Positions 41,857 to 51,279 are shown, counted from the stretch's first letter. The stretch: 64,000 bases of DNA from Erysipelotrichaceae bacterium (GCA_015058845.1 SVBO01000003.1:62001-126000), one strand, 5' to 3'. A program made the numbers and translations. Notes: generated from the sequence alone by a model not told the origin.

Positions 41857-41960
41857 AAATATCGGGTCGGTGATCATTATGCATATATATGCATGGTTGT
41901 GAATTGGGTGTTGATGTTAGTGGTGGAGATATAGAAGAGCATTCGAATGAATGCTTTTTT
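41857..41960 (+). ncRNA. Short transcription unit with a seven-codon reading frame, possible leader or sRNA
   Basis: From the promoter to the terminator the transcript would be about 105 bases. It contains a mini-ORF at 41879-41902 reading MHIYAWL, preceded by GGTGAT at 41869-41874, a fair Shine-Dalgarno site. The one Trp codon is notable because the next operon resembles a tryptophan-type ABC importer. However, that operon has its own promoter after this terminator, so the unit could be either an attenuator leader or a separate small RNA. No T-box is present. Confidence 0.45.
41938..41960 (+). terminator. Terminator of the orphan transcript
   Basis: Perfect stem AGCATTC-GAAT-GAATGCT followed by T's, with no ordinary gene ending before it. 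Confidence 0.85.
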
Positions 41961-41998
41961 CTTAGCTTATTCATAAATTTACAATCGCTTTCAGAAAC

Positions 41999-42044
41999 AA
42001 AATGTAAATGAAGTGTTGACTTCACATTTTAAAAGTATTAAAAT
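41999..42044 (+). promoter_or_regulatory. Promoter of the TrpXYZ-like operon with inverted repeats
   Basis: TTGACT at 42016-42021 and TAAAAT at 42039-42044 with a 17-base spacer. The -35 is enclosed by AAAATGT (41999-42005) / ACATTTT (42024-42030), and the inner repeat TGAAGT-GTTG-ACTTCA (42009-42024) overlaps it. Both could be an operator. Confidence 0.7.
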
Positions 42045-42091
42045 CAAAATGTATTTAATTTAAAGAAATGTGAATTTAAGGGGAGGGTATT

Positions 42092-43081
42092 ATGAAGAAA
42101 TTATTAGCTCTATTAGCAGTATGTGCTATGATGTTGTGTTCATTAACAGCATGTTCAAGCAGTGATGGAGGAAACAAAGATTCTGCTATACTTAAGATCG
42201 GTGTACTACAATACATGCAACATCCATCATTAACTGAATCATATGAAGGCTTTGTCGATGGCCTAAAAGAAGCGGGATATGTAGATGGTGAAAACATCAA
42301 GATCGATTACCAAAACGCATCTGGAGAAGATAGTAACAGCCATCAGATCTGTGAACTATTCGAAGGTAACAACGTAGACATGGTATTAGCTATCGCAACG
42401 CCAGCTGCTCAATCAGCAGTCAATGTATTCCAAGACACAGATATTCCAGTCCTATTCACAGCCGTAACAGACGCTGAAGAAGCAGGCTTAGTAGTAAGTA
42501 ACGAAGCCCCTGGCAAAAACGTAACAGGTACACTAGATATGCCAGTGATCTATGATCAGATCTCAGTGATCAAAGAAGTATTACCTGAAGCTAAGACACT
42601 AGGTATCCTTTACACATCTAGTGAACCAAACTCAGAGATCCAAGCAGAAGAAGCCAAAGCAGCAGCACAATCTCTAGGTATGGAAGTAGTCATCCAAACA
42701 GCCTCTTCTTCTAACGATATCAAACAAGTCGTTGAATCCGTAGTAGGTAGTGTAGATGCTGTATATATCCCATCAGATAACGCATTCGCAAATGCTATGG
42801 CAACAGTACATGCAACAGCAGTAGAGAACCAATTACCGGTATTTGCTGCCGTAGAAGCTATGATTGCTGAAGGTGCTATCGCAACAACAGCTATCGATTA
42901 CTATGAATTAGGTAAACAAACAGCAGCCCAAGCAGTACGTGTATTAGAAGGTGAAAGTGCTTCTAATATTGCTGTAGAAACCCAAGAAGAATGTGCCCTT
43001 GTAGTGAATAAAACATTCGCAGAGAGTGTTGGTGTAGTGATTCCTGAAGAAATTGTGAAGAAAGCAGCAGTAGTATACTAA
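42092..43081 (+). CDS. ABC transporter substrate-binding lipoprotein (TrpX-like, COG2984)
   Basis: The 329-residue precursor has a lipoprotein signal (MKKLLALLAVCAMMLCSLTAC). The mature part follows the PF04392 pattern: ILKIGVLQYMQHPSLTESYE, then IKIDYQNASGEDSN, AIATPAAQSAVNVFQDTDIP, LFTAVTDAEEAGLV and ALVVNKTFAESVGV. In streptococci related TrpX proteins are proposed to bind tryptophan or tyrosine. GGGGAGGG precedes the ATG. It is the first gene of a three-gene importer (permease, ATPase). Substrate is inferred from family only. Confidence 0.9.
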   Translation: MKKLLALLAVCAMMLCSLTACSSSDGGNKDSAILKIGVLQYMQHPSLTESYEGFVDGLKEAGYVDGENIKIDYQNASGEDSNSHQICELFEGNNVDMVLAIATPAAQSAVNVFQDTDIPVLFTAVTDAEEAGLVVSNEAPGKNVTGTLDMPVIYDQISVIKEVLPEAKTLGILYTSSEPNSEIQAEEAKAAAQSLGMEVVIQTASSSNDIKQVVESVVGSVDAVYIPSDNAFANAMATVHATAVENQLPVFAAVEAMIAEGAIATTAIDYYELGKQTAAQAVRVLEGESASNIAVETQEECALVVNKTFAESVGVVIPEEIVKKAAVVY

Positions 43082-43082
43082 T

Positions 43083-44009
43083 ATGACAGTCAGTAGTTGG
43101 TTGTGGAGTATACAAGGGGCAGCTACACTGGGGCTAATTTGGGGAATCATGGCCTTAGGTGTATATCTAACATATCGAGTATTACATTATTCTGACTTAA
43201 CAGTCGACGGAAGTCTAACACTCGGTGGCGCTATTTCTGCGGTATGTGTAGCCTCAGGAATGCAGCCGATCCTAGCGATCTTAGTAGCCACAGTAGGGGG
43301 GATGCTTGCTGGTACTATTACAGGTGTGCTACATACAAAGTTCAAAATACCAGATCTATTAGCAGGTATCCTTACCCAGTTTGGATTATATTCCATCAAT
43401 CTAAGGATCATGGGAAAAGCTAATTTTGGTCTATTAAATCAAATCACATTATTCTCTCAGATCAAAGACATGGGAGTACCATCTAAATGGGCAGGCTTCA
43501 TCGTAGGACTATTATTCATCATTATTCTAGTAGTCATGATCTACTGCTTCTTTGGAATCGAGATCGGTTGCGCATTACGTGCTACTGGTAATAACCCAGA
43601 TATGGTCAAAGCTATGGGTGGCAATACGAAAGCCTATATCGTACTAGGACTAGTGATTGGAAATGGTCTAGTAGCTATGTCTGGTGCATTCTTAGCCCAA
43701 TACCAAGGCTATGCCGACATCAACATGGGCGTAGGTACGATCGTAATTGGTCTAGCGAGTATTATGATCGGAGAAGTATTATTCAGTAAGCGTACGTATT
43801 TCCATCGTTTATTTGGCGTAGTGATCGGTTCAGTTGTATATCGTATCATCATTGCTGTAGTATTACGTATCAGCATGAACTCTAATTGGATCATTAAGAT
43901 CACATCTGATGACATGAAACTTATCACAGCCTTCATCATCATCCTAGCCCTATGTGCACCCAATATCAAAGAATACTTTCAAGCAAAGTTTTCTAAGGAG
44001 GATCAATAG
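43083..44009 (+). CDS. ABC transporter permease (TrpY-like, COG4120)
   Basis: The 308-residue membrane protein has about eight helices in the branched-chain amino acid/TrpY permease fold (LGLIWGIMALGVYLTYRVLH; DLTVDGSLTLGGAISAVC; the ATPase-contact region GCALRATGNNPDMVKAMGGN). It starts one base after the lipoprotein stop and its stop abuts the ATPase start. It forms the membrane channel of the importer. Confidence 0.92.
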   Translation: MTVSSWLWSIQGAATLGLIWGIMALGVYLTYRVLHYSDLTVDGSLTLGGAISAVCVASGMQPILAILVATVGGMLAGTITGVLHTKFKIPDLLAGILTQFGLYSINLRIMGKANFGLLNQITLFSQIKDMGVPSKWAGFIVGLLFIIILVVMIYCFFGIEIGCALRATGNNPDMVKAMGGNTKAYIVLGLVIGNGLVAMSGAFLAQYQGYADINMGVGTIVIGLASIMIGEVLFSKRTYFHRLFGVVIGSVVYRIIIAVVLRISMNSNWIIKITSDDMKLITAFIIILALCAPNIKEYFQAKFSKEDQ

Positions 44010-44807
44010 ATGTTAGAGTTAACACATGTATATAAATCCTTCAATATCAAGACACCAGTTCAGAAAGATGTCTTGAAAGATCTAAGTCTTACTTTGCATG
44101 AAGGTGATTTCGTAACCGTGATCGGTGGTAATGGAGCTGGTAAATCTACGATGTTGAATGCAGTAGCAGGCGTATTCCCAGTAGAGAAGGGAAGTATCCA
44201 TATTGCAGGAGAAGATGTTACTAAGATGCCTGAGTATAAACGGGCTAAGTATATTGGAAGAGTCTTCCAAGATCCATTAAAAGGAACTGCGGGAGATATG
44301 TGGATCGAAGAGAATTTAGCTATGGCTTTACGTAGAGGTGAGAAACGTGGTTGTAAGTGGGGGATCAGTAATAAGGAACGTGAGTTATTTAAAGAACTTC
44401 TAAAGACATTAGATCTAGGGTTAGAAGATCGTTTAGATTCTAAGGTAGGTCTATTATCGGGAGGACAACGACAAGCCTTAACATTACTCATGGCTACGAT
44501 CAAGAAACCAGAGTTATTATTGCTAGATGAACATACAGCTGCACTAGATCCACATACAGCAGCTAAGGTATTAGAAATTACGAATAGAGTCGTTACAGAA
44601 AATCATCTAACGACACTTATGGTCACACATAACATGAAGGATGCTATCAAGTATGGCAATCGTTTGATTATGATGCATAATGGAAAGATCATCTATGATG
44701 TATCAGGAGAAGAGAAGATGAATCTGCAAGTTTCTGACTTACTTATGAAGTTCGAGCAAGTAAGTGGTGGCGAATTTGCGAATGACCGTATGTTATTATC
44801 TAAATAG
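44010..44807 (+). CDS. ABC transporter ATP-binding protein (TrpZ-like, COG1101)
   Basis: The 265-residue ATPase has Walker A GGNGAGKST, Q-loop VFQDPLKG, signature LLSGGQRQALTLLMA, Walker B ELLLLDEHTAALDP and H-loop MVTHN. It begins directly at the base after the permease stop codon, with AAGGAGG upstream, and completes the importer. HTAALDP, in place of the common ATSALDP, is typical of this subfamily. Confidence 0.94.
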   Translation: MLELTHVYKSFNIKTPVQKDVLKDLSLTLHEGDFVTVIGGNGAGKSTMLNAVAGVFPVEKGSIHIAGEDVTKMPEYKRAKYIGRVFQDPLKGTAGDMWIEENLAMALRRGEKRGCKWGISNKERELFKELLKTLDLGLEDRLDSKVGLLSGGQRQALTLLMATIKKPELLLLDEHTAALDPHTAAKVLEITNRVVTENHLTTLMVTHNMKDAIKYGNRLIMMHNGKIIYDVSGEEKMNLQVSDLLMKFEQVSGGEFANDRMLLSK

Positions 44808-44813
44808 AATTAT

Positions 44814-44838
44814 GAGGAAGTGTATGCTTCCTCTTTTC
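44814..44838 (+). terminator. Terminator of the TrpXYZ-like operon
   Basis: GAGGAAG / CTTCCTC with a six-base loop and TTTTC. Confidence 0.82.
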
Positions 44839-44909
44839 TGATTTCAGATAGAAATACGGGTATAGATATGGTAGAATTTAGATGTATATTACAAATAAGG
44901 AGGATAGAT

Positions 44910-47900
44910 ATGAATAATAAGAATCTGAAATTATGGGGAGCATTAGTTCTATTCTCACTTATTGGGCAAGTCGCATGGACAGTAGAGAATATGTACTTAA
45001 ATGTATTTATCTATAAGATCTTCCATGCTACGGCTTCAGATATCTCATTCATGGTAGCAGCTAGTGCTATTACAGCAGCTCTAACCACTATTCTAATAGG
45101 TGCATTATCAGACAAAGTAGGGAAAAGAAAGGTATTCATCTGTGGGGGATATATTCTATGGGGAATATCGATCTTAGCCTTCTCCTTCATAAGACTAGAG
45201 TACTTAGAACCCCTAGTAGGTAGCACTATCACAGCTGCTACACTAGGTGTTCAACTAGTCATAGCAGTAGATTGCCTAATGACATTCCTAGGTTCTTCTG
45301 CCAATGATGCAGCATTCAATGCATGGTTAACAGAGAGTGGAGATGAGTCTAATAGAGGTAAATTAGAAGGTGTCAATGCTATGATGCCTGTGCTATCTAT
45401 CTTAGTGGTATTTGGTGGCTTCATGTCCTTTAACTTAGATCTAATGGAATCATGGATCACGATCTTCCTGATCATTGGTATTACTGTAATGAGTATAGGG
45501 GTACTCGGAATATTCCTGATCGAAGATCATGTGGAAACAAACACAGAGATCAGTTATTGGCATAATGTATGTTACAGTTTCACAAAGGAAGCTATTACAC
45601 AGAATCCATTGTTATACCTAGTGATCGCTGCCTTTGCAGTATTCGGTATAGCGATCCAAGTCTATATGCCATATCTAATACTATATTATGAGCAAACATT
45701 ACAAATGACGAATTACACATTGATCTTAGCACCAGCTATCATCATTGCCTCTATCGCAACAGTAGGCTATGGGAAACTATATGACATGCTTGGATTTCAA
45801 ACATCGATCAAACCCTCATTACTAATGCTTATAGTAGGGTGTAGTATCTTATATCTATGTACTTCTATAGTATGGGTATTCATTGGATCATTATTGATGA
45901 TGTGTGGATATCTATGTAGTATGGCGGTATTTGGGGCTATGATGAGATCTCACATTCCTGTAGAGAAGAGTGGCCAATTCCAAGGAGTACGTATTATTGG
46001 GCAAGTATTGATCCCTGGAGTAGTAGGCCCATGGATCGGTTCCTTTGTACTTCGTAATGCGGAAGTGATCGTGAATAATGATGGTACAACGTCATTCTTA
46101 CCTAGTAGTGATCTATTCTTAGTCACTGTGATCATTACAGTAATCGTATTACTATGTACAAAGTATATCGAAGAGTATATTCGTAATGCGAATTATACAC
46201 TGACTAGTATGGGGCAAGAGGAGATCCAGGATAATGATATCTTATGGAATGAGTATCCTAGACCTCAACTAAAACGTAACAATTGGAAGAATCTGAATGG
46301 CATCTGGGATCTAAATGGTACCAAGATCAGAGTCCCTTTCCCACCACAATCTGCGTTATCTTTATATCAACATAAAGTGAAAGATACCCTTACATATACC
46401 CATCATTTCGATCTTTCTAAACAATTAGACCAAGAAAGAATCCTTCTCCATTTCGGAGCAGTGGATCAGATCGCGGAAGTATATGTGAATGATGCACTAG
46501 TGGGTAAACATGAGGGGGGGTATCTACCATTTACCCTAGATATCACAGAGTGTGTGAAGTATGATCATAAGAATACATTGGTCGTGAAAGCTATTGATAC
46601 ATTATCCACAGATTATCCATATGGTAAACAAACGAAAGCACGTGGTGGTATGTGGTATACACCAGTCAGTGGGATCTGGAAGAGTGTATGGCTAGAACAA
46701 GTACCTACTACTTATATTCGTAATATCAAGATCACACCAGATCTACAAGGGATCCAGTTAGAGGTCGATATAGAAGGAAACTATACAGAACTAAAAGCTT
46801 CTATTACTTTGCCAGATGGTTCTATATACACACAATCGATCCAGAAGAGAGATTATATCTTATTAGAAGGATTATGGATCAATGAGGAAAGCTATGTTCC
46901 AAGACTTTGGACACTACAAGATCCATATCTATATACTATGAAGATCGTATGTGACAATGATGAGATCGAAACATACTTTGGACTTCGTACAGTAGAGATC
47001 AAGGAATATAAAGGAAAGCAAAGAGTGTGTCTGAATGGAGAACCAATATTCCTACATGGTATTCTAGATCAAGGATATTACTGTGATGGTATCTTCTTAC
47101 CAAGTGAAGAGAAAGAGTTTGAAAGAGATATCTTACGTATGAAGGAACTAGGCTTGAACTTATTACGGAAACATATCAAGATCGAACCAGAGTGTTTCTA
47201 TTATTACTGTGATCTACATGGTATGTTAGTCATGCAAGATCATGTGAATAGTGGGAAGTATAACTTCTTAAGAGATACAGCTCTACCAACTATAGGGATC
47301 AAGAACCTACCAGAAGGGAAGAAGAAGGATTGTAAGCAACAAAGATTCTTTACCCAACATATGTTAGATACCCAAGCCCACTTATATAATCATCCATGTA
47401 TCATATCATATACAGTCTTCAATGAAGCATGGGGACAATTTGATTCTAATGCCATGTATAGACTTGCGAAAGAAAATGATCCAACACGTATCTATGATGC
47501 TACCTCTGGATGGTTTGCTAAGGGAGAAAATGATTTTGATAGTGAACATATTTACTTCAAGAGTATTCCATTATCTCCTAAAGAAAGACCATTATTATTA
47601 TCAGAGTTTGGTGGATATACTTATTTAGCTGAGGGACATGTCTTTGCGAAGTATTCGCATTATGGATATGGAGTATCAGAAACTAAGGAAGAATTACAAG
47701 GAAAGATCAGTGATACGTATAGAACTATGGTAATTCCATTTATTAAAGAGGGATTATGTGGTAGTATATATACACAGTTAAGTGATGTGGAAGATGAGAT
47801 CAATGGTCTATATACCTATGATCGAAAGGTATGTAAGGTAGATCAAGAAGAGATGTGTAAGTTACGTCATGAAATGGATATCATCGTTGAAGAGATCAAA

Positions 47901-47927
47901 GGAGAAGAGCATGAAAGAGAGAATTAA
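44910..47927 (+). CDS. Fused MFS-type transporter and GH2 glycoside hydrolase
   Basis: ATG 44910 follows AAGGAGG and gives 1,005 residues in one uninterrupted frame. Residues about 1-430 are a transporter with some twelve helices (LWGALVLFSLIGQVAW; the MFS loop IGALSDKVGKRKVF). From about residue 448 a glycoside hydrolase family 2 protein begins: sugar-binding jelly roll (HFGAVDQIAEVYVNDALVGK), Ig-like sandwich, and TIM barrel. The acid/base is likely the Glu in VFNEAWGQ (near 838) and the nucleophile the Glu in LLSEFGGY (near 898), as in beta-glucuronidases and beta-galactosidases. The hydrolase has no signal, so it would face the cytoplasm and act on the imported sugar. The M20 gene follows with overlap. 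Confidence 0.9.
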   Translation: MNNKNLKLWGALVLFSLIGQVAWTVENMYLNVFIYKIFHATASDISFMVAASAITAALTTILIGALSDKVGKRKVFICGGYILWGISILAFSFIRLEYLEPLVGSTITAATLGVQLVIAVDCLMTFLGSSANDAAFNAWLTESGDESNRGKLEGVNAMMPVLSILVVFGGFMSFNLDLMESWITIFLIIGITVMSIGVLGIFLIEDHVETNTEISYWHNVCYSFTKEAITQNPLLYLVIAAFAVFGIAIQVYMPYLILYYEQTLQMTNYTLILAPAIIIASIATVGYGKLYDMLGFQTSIKPSLLMLIVGCSILYLCTSIVWVFIGSLLMMCGYLCSMAVFGAMMRSHIPVEKSGQFQGVRIIGQVLIPGVVGPWIGSFVLRNAEVIVNNDGTTSFLPSSDLFLVTVIITVIVLLCTKYIEEYIRNANYTLTSMGQEEIQDNDILWNEYPRPQLKRNNWKNLNGIWDLNGTKIRVPFPPQSALSLYQHKVKDTLTYTHHFDLSKQLDQERILLHFGAVDQIAEVYVNDALVGKHEGGYLPFTLDITECVKYDHKNTLVVKAIDTLSTDYPYGKQTKARGGMWYTPVSGIWKSVWLEQVPTTYIRNIKITPDLQGIQLEVDIEGNYTELKASITLPDGSIYTQSIQKRDYILLEGLWINEESYVPRLWTLQDPYLYTMKIVCDNDEIETYFGLRTVEIKEYKGKQRVCLNGEPIFLHGILDQGYYCDGIFLPSEEKEFERDILRMKELGLNLLRKHIKIEPECFYYYCDLHGMLVMQDHVNSGKYNFLRDTALPTIGIKNLPEGKKKDCKQQRFFTQHMLDTQAHLYNHPCIISYTVFNEAWGQFDSNAMYRLAKENDPTRIYDATSGWFAKGENDFDSEHIYFKSIPLSPKERPLLLSEFGGYTYLAEGHVFAKYSHYGYGVSETKEELQGKISDTYRTMVIPFIKEGLCGSIYTQLSDVEDEINGLYTYDRKVCKVDQEEMCKLRHEMDIIVEEIKGEEHEREN

Positions 47928-49185
47928 GCAAACGATTCGTGAAATGGAACAGGAGATCATTGAGTTAGGAGAGGATCTATTCTCTCATCCTGAACTTGGT
48001 TTCAAGGAGTTTGAGAGTAAGAAGAAGATCATGGCTGCGTTAGAGAAGAATGGGATCCATGTAGAGAAGGAATACTTTGAAACTGGATTTGAAGTAAGTA
48101 TTGGGAATGGAAATGGACCAGTGATCGGTCTGATCGCTGAGTTAGATGCGATCGTTACGCAAGGGCATCCGCAAGCGGATCCGAATACACAAGCTGCTCA
48201 TTCATGTGGACATAGTGTACAGGGAACAGTGATGTGTGCAGCTTTGATCGCTCTAAAGCGTAGTGGTGTACTAGATGCGTTAGATGGTACAGTAAAGGTA
48301 TTCTTTACACCTGCTGAAGAGTTCTGTGATATGGAATATCGTCAACAGTTAGTAGAACAAGGTAAGATCGAGTATTACTCTGGTAAAGAGAATATGTTAG
48401 CAGCAGGAGTATTCGATGACTGTGATGTATTGTTATCAGTCCATGTAATGGGTGAGAGTAAGTATGATTATTCTGTGAATTCTACACTAGCAGGATTCAC
48501 GTTCAAACGTATTACATTCTTAGGTAAGGCAGCCCATGCAGCAGTCATTCCACATCTAGGAGTGAATGCTCTAAATGCCTTCACATTATTCCAAAGTGCT
48601 GTAGGAATGCTTCGTGAAACATTTGTCGATGAGGATAAGGTACGTATCCATGGTATGGTAACTGAAGGAGGACAAAGTGTTAATAGTATTCCTGCACAAG
48701 TAACTTATGAATGCTATGTACGTAGTGTAAATCCAACAACGATCCAAACATTAGATAAGCAATTAGAAAAGACAGCCTATCATTGTGCTGCAGCATTAAA
48801 TGCTGAAGTGAAGATCGAGAATATTCCAGGATATTATCCATTAGTACAAAGTGGACCAGTCAATGATCGTGTATTAGCCAATGTATTAGACTATGCTACG
48901 CATGATAAGATCTATTTCAATGAGGTCTCTATGGCAGCGGGAGATATTGGGGATATATCATTATTCAAGCCGATCATTCAATTAGGCATTGGTGGTACTG
49001 TGGGTAGAGTTCATGGGGATAGTTTCCGTATTAGTGATACTTCTAAGGTATATATCGAACCTGCTATGATCATGGCACAAACTGTGATCGATCTATTAGT
49101 TGATAGTGAAGGGACTAAGAGAATTGCTGAGGAATATCCTATTACTATGACTAAGGAAGAATATATAGATTCTTTAAAGCATTAA
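47911..49185 (+). CDS. M20 family amidohydrolase (AbgB-like)
   Basis: ATG 47911 follows AGGAGAAGAG and overlaps the upstream gene by 17 bases; product 424 residues. The M20 metal motifs are present: LIAELDAI, AHSCGHSVQG, FTPAEEFCD, a dimerisation domain (GKAAHAAVIPHLGVNAL) and the late SMAAGDIGDIS. The closest known group hydrolyses N-acyl or aminobenzoyl-amino acids. In CGHS the residue after His is Ser rather than the common Asp. The overlap suggests it works with the GH2-transporter product, perhaps on a linked glycan or conjugate. Exact substrate unknown. Confidence 0.9.
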   Translation: MKERIKQTIREMEQEIIELGEDLFSHPELGFKEFESKKKIMAALEKNGIHVEKEYFETGFEVSIGNGNGPVIGLIAELDAIVTQGHPQADPNTQAAHSCGHSVQGTVMCAALIALKRSGVLDALDGTVKVFFTPAEEFCDMEYRQQLVEQGKIEYYSGKENMLAAGVFDDCDVLLSVHVMGESKYDYSVNSTLAGFTFKRITFLGKAAHAAVIPHLGVNALNAFTLFQSAVGMLRETFVDEDKVRIHGMVTEGGQSVNSIPAQVTYECYVRSVNPTTIQTLDKQLEKTAYHCAAALNAEVKIENIPGYYPLVQSGPVNDRVLANVLDYATHDKIYFNEVSMAAGDIGDISLFKPIIQLGIGGTVGRVHGDSFRISDTSKVYIEPAMIMAQTVIDLLVDSEGTKRIAEEYPITMTKEEYIDSLKH

Positions 49186-49192
49186 TTATAAA

Positions 49193-49218
49193 GGGACTGT
49201 GATATCACAGTCCCATTT
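49193..49218. terminator. Bidirectional terminator between convergent genes
   Basis: Perfect palindrome GGGACTGTGAT / ATCACAGTCCC followed by ATTTTAC; ends both the M20 gene and the minus-strand gene after it. Confidence 0.75.
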
Positions 49219-49221
49219 TAC

Positions 49222-49602
49222 TTAACAACGATTACATTGGTGTAGTGTATATAAATAACACCAGATCCCACCTAGTAATAATACTAAGGATACGATAAAG
49301 AAAGCAGTTCCGATAAATAATACGATCGTATTGGCGATCCCTAGTAATACAATGATACTAGAGAATACGGCTAATAGACCCCCTACGATCGCTAGATTAC
49401 CACATAGACAATAGTGTGATGTAGTATCAGTTCCTGTTAGGTAAATGAATACTAGAGTAAGTAATACGACAGTTGCTAGTCCTGCTATAGTAGTGACTAC
49501 AGTAGGAATGAAGATTCCATTTGTTAGGGCTACGTAAGTAAGCAGACCTGCTAATAGAGCTAAAACAACGATCCGGAATAAATATGTAACAGCATTCCTC
49601 AT
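49222..49602 (-). CDS. Hypothetical membrane protein with Cys motifs
   Basis: The 126-residue protein has about four helices. A CLCG motif lies at the start of the third helix (SHYCLCGNLAIVGG) and the protein ends HQCNRC. The four or five Cys could bind a metal or form disulfides. No family is recognised. The gene stands alone on the minus strand with an AAGGAGTATG ribosome site. Confidence 0.68.
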   Translation of the reverse strand: MRNAVTYLFRIVVLALLAGLLTYVALTNGIFIPTVVTTIAGLATVVLLTLVFIYLTGTDTTSHYCLCGNLAIVGGLLAVFSSIIVLLGIANTIVLFIGTAFFIVSLVLLLGGIWCYLYTLHQCNRC

Positions 49603-49682
49603 AACATACTCCTTTCTAGTAGATATGTATCTACAATACTAAGATATGCATAAAGAATGCTGTTTACTGTGTGTATGACTAA

Positions 49683-50717
49683 TTAATATTTGTTACGTAC
49701 CATTTCTAGTGCGCAAATGAAATCTTTCACAGTGATGGCTTCACTGTTATCTAAGATCACTGTACCAGTGAACTTACCAAATACTTGATGTTGGGTACTA
49801 ATGATCACTTTCAGATCTGTGTTAGCATAGCGATCAATGATCGGTTCAAAGATCCCGTTTACTCGATTATCATCACTAGTGATCTTCCATTGTTCTTCAA
49901 ACATATATTCTCCCTTATCATTCTTAGGAATATGGAAGAATACTTCTGATAACTTATGTACCTTACCATCATAGAAGATCACATTCTCACTAGCAGAAGA
50001 TCGATCTGAGAACCCATAGCCCCAGTTGATCCCAAATGTCTTACCATATACTAGACCACTACCAGTGCCCCAATACCAAGTATTATCATATGTCCAAACA
50101 CCACGACCCCAGTCTAAGACTGCAAAGTCTGTGTCTTTAGAGAATGTAAATACCTCATCTCCAATAGTTACTGTACCCTCAGCAGCAATACAGTTATTCT
50201 TTTGGTTATAATAGAAACAAGTAGGCTTCTCTTTCCATGGTGTAGCAATGACCATAGATTCCTCATATTGATCTTCTAAGATCAGATCAGCATCTAGATC
50301 CTTTCCCTGATCAAACTTAGGATAATGACAACGAATATGTCTCTTACCATCCTTTACATTCACTTTGATCTGAACATCCTTACCAATATATTGAGAAATA
50401 CCAGCATCAGGAGTAGCAGGCAGATTAAATTTACCCATAGGGAAGGCTGTTAATACAGTTTGTGTACGATTAGATGGTACACGGAAGTCTAATACAGATA
50501 CAGAGATCATACCAAGATAGGCTAGATCAGAGATCGTAAAGGCTACTGCATAGTCCTTAGAATTGATCAAGTAATAATCCCATTCCTTGATCCTCCATTT
50601 AGGTGCTTGAATATTCTCTTTGTTATATCTCCAAACAGGAGTAAATGCGAAACCAGGATTTTCTATCAATCCTTTAGAATTTAATAGATCTTGTTGTTCA
50701 GTAATGATAGTTTGCAT
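49683..50717 (-). CDS. DUF2804 family protein
   Basis: The 344-residue soluble protein matches DUF2804: early ENPGFAFTPVWRYNKENI and WRIKEWDYYLINSKDYAVAF, middle ATPWKEKPTCFYYNQKNNC, and late LDWGRGVWTYDNTWYWGTGSG with FGINWGYGFSD. The fold is probably a double beta-barrel of the lipocalin-like group. Function unknown. It is transcribed away from the superoxide reductase gene. Confidence 0.85.
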   Translation of the reverse strand: MQTIITEQQDLLNSKGLIENPGFAFTPVWRYNKENIQAPKWRIKEWDYYLINSKDYAVAFTISDLAYLGMISVSVLDFRVPSNRTQTVLTAFPMGKFNLPATPDAGISQYIGKDVQIKVNVKDGKRHIRCHYPKFDQGKDLDADLILEDQYEESMVIATPWKEKPTCFYYNQKNNCIAAEGTVTIGDEVFTFSKDTDFAVLDWGRGVWTYDNTWYWGTGSGLVYGKTFGINWGYGFSDRSSASENVIFYDGKVHKLSEVFFHIPKNDKGEYMFEEQWKITSDDNRVNGIFEPIIDRYANTDLKVIISTQHQVFGKFTGTVILDNSEAITVKDFICALEMVRNKY

Positions 50718-50815
50718 AAAGAAACCCCTTTCAATTATACAATTCTATTATAAACCTATTTCTTAACTTAGCAATATCAGAAATAAGCATTAGTATCTAT
50801 ATGCACTGATATATA

Positions 50816-50843
50816 TTGTAAATGACTAAGAAAATGGTATAAT
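50816..50843 (+). promoter_or_regulatory. Promoter of the superoxide reductase gene
   Basis: TTGTAA at 50816-50821 and TATAAT at 50838-50843 with a 16-base spacer. The leader that follows has two small inverted repeats, AGATC/GATCT and GCTC/GAGC, before the ribosome site. Confidence 0.7.
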
Positions 50844-50898
50844 ATATGTGTAGATAGATCGTATATGATCTAGCTCGAATAGAGCAAGGAGGAACTTT

Positions 50899-51279
50899 AT
50901 GCAAGCGAAATTTTATCGTTGTAATCATTGTGGAAATATTATTGAAATGGTGCATGCTAGTGGTGTACCTGTGATTTGTTGTGGTGAGCCTATGAAGGAA
51001 TTAGTTGCGAATACTGTAGATGCTGCTGTTGAGAAACATGTTCCATATGTGGTAGTAGAGGGGAATATGGTGAAGGTACAAGTGGGTGAGGTCGAACATC
51101 CTATGATTCCTGAGCATTATATTCAATGGATCTACTTACATACAAATAAGGGTATTCAAAGAAAAGAGTTAACATCTGCAGAGAAACCTTATGCTGAGTT
51201 CTGTTTAGCACAGGGTGAAGAAGTGATCGCTGTTTACGAGTATTGTAATTTACATGGTTTATGGAAGAAGGAGCTATAG
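50899..51279 (+). CDS. dfx: Desulfoferrodoxin (superoxide reductase)
   Basis: The 126-residue protein is a two-iron superoxide reductase. Centre I uses CNHCG near residues 8-11 and the adjacent Cys pair in PVICCGEPM. Centre II uses the His residues of EKHVPY, EHPMIPEHY and YCNLHG, with the Cys of EYCN. It reduces superoxide to hydrogen peroxide in the cytoplasm of anaerobes without releasing oxygen. AAGGAGGAA precedes the ATG. The gene is alone. Confidence 0.95.
   Translation: MQAKFYRCNHCGNIIEMVHASGVPVICCGEPMKELVANTVDAAVEKHVPYVVVEGNMVKVQVGEVEHPMIPEHYIQWIYLHTNKGIQRKELTSAEKPYAEFCLAQGEEVIAVYEYCNLHGLWKKEL

Noticed and set aside
41857-42091. T-box before the TrpXYZ-like operon
   Set aside because: No TGGNACCGCG antiterminator sequence or specifier stem was found.
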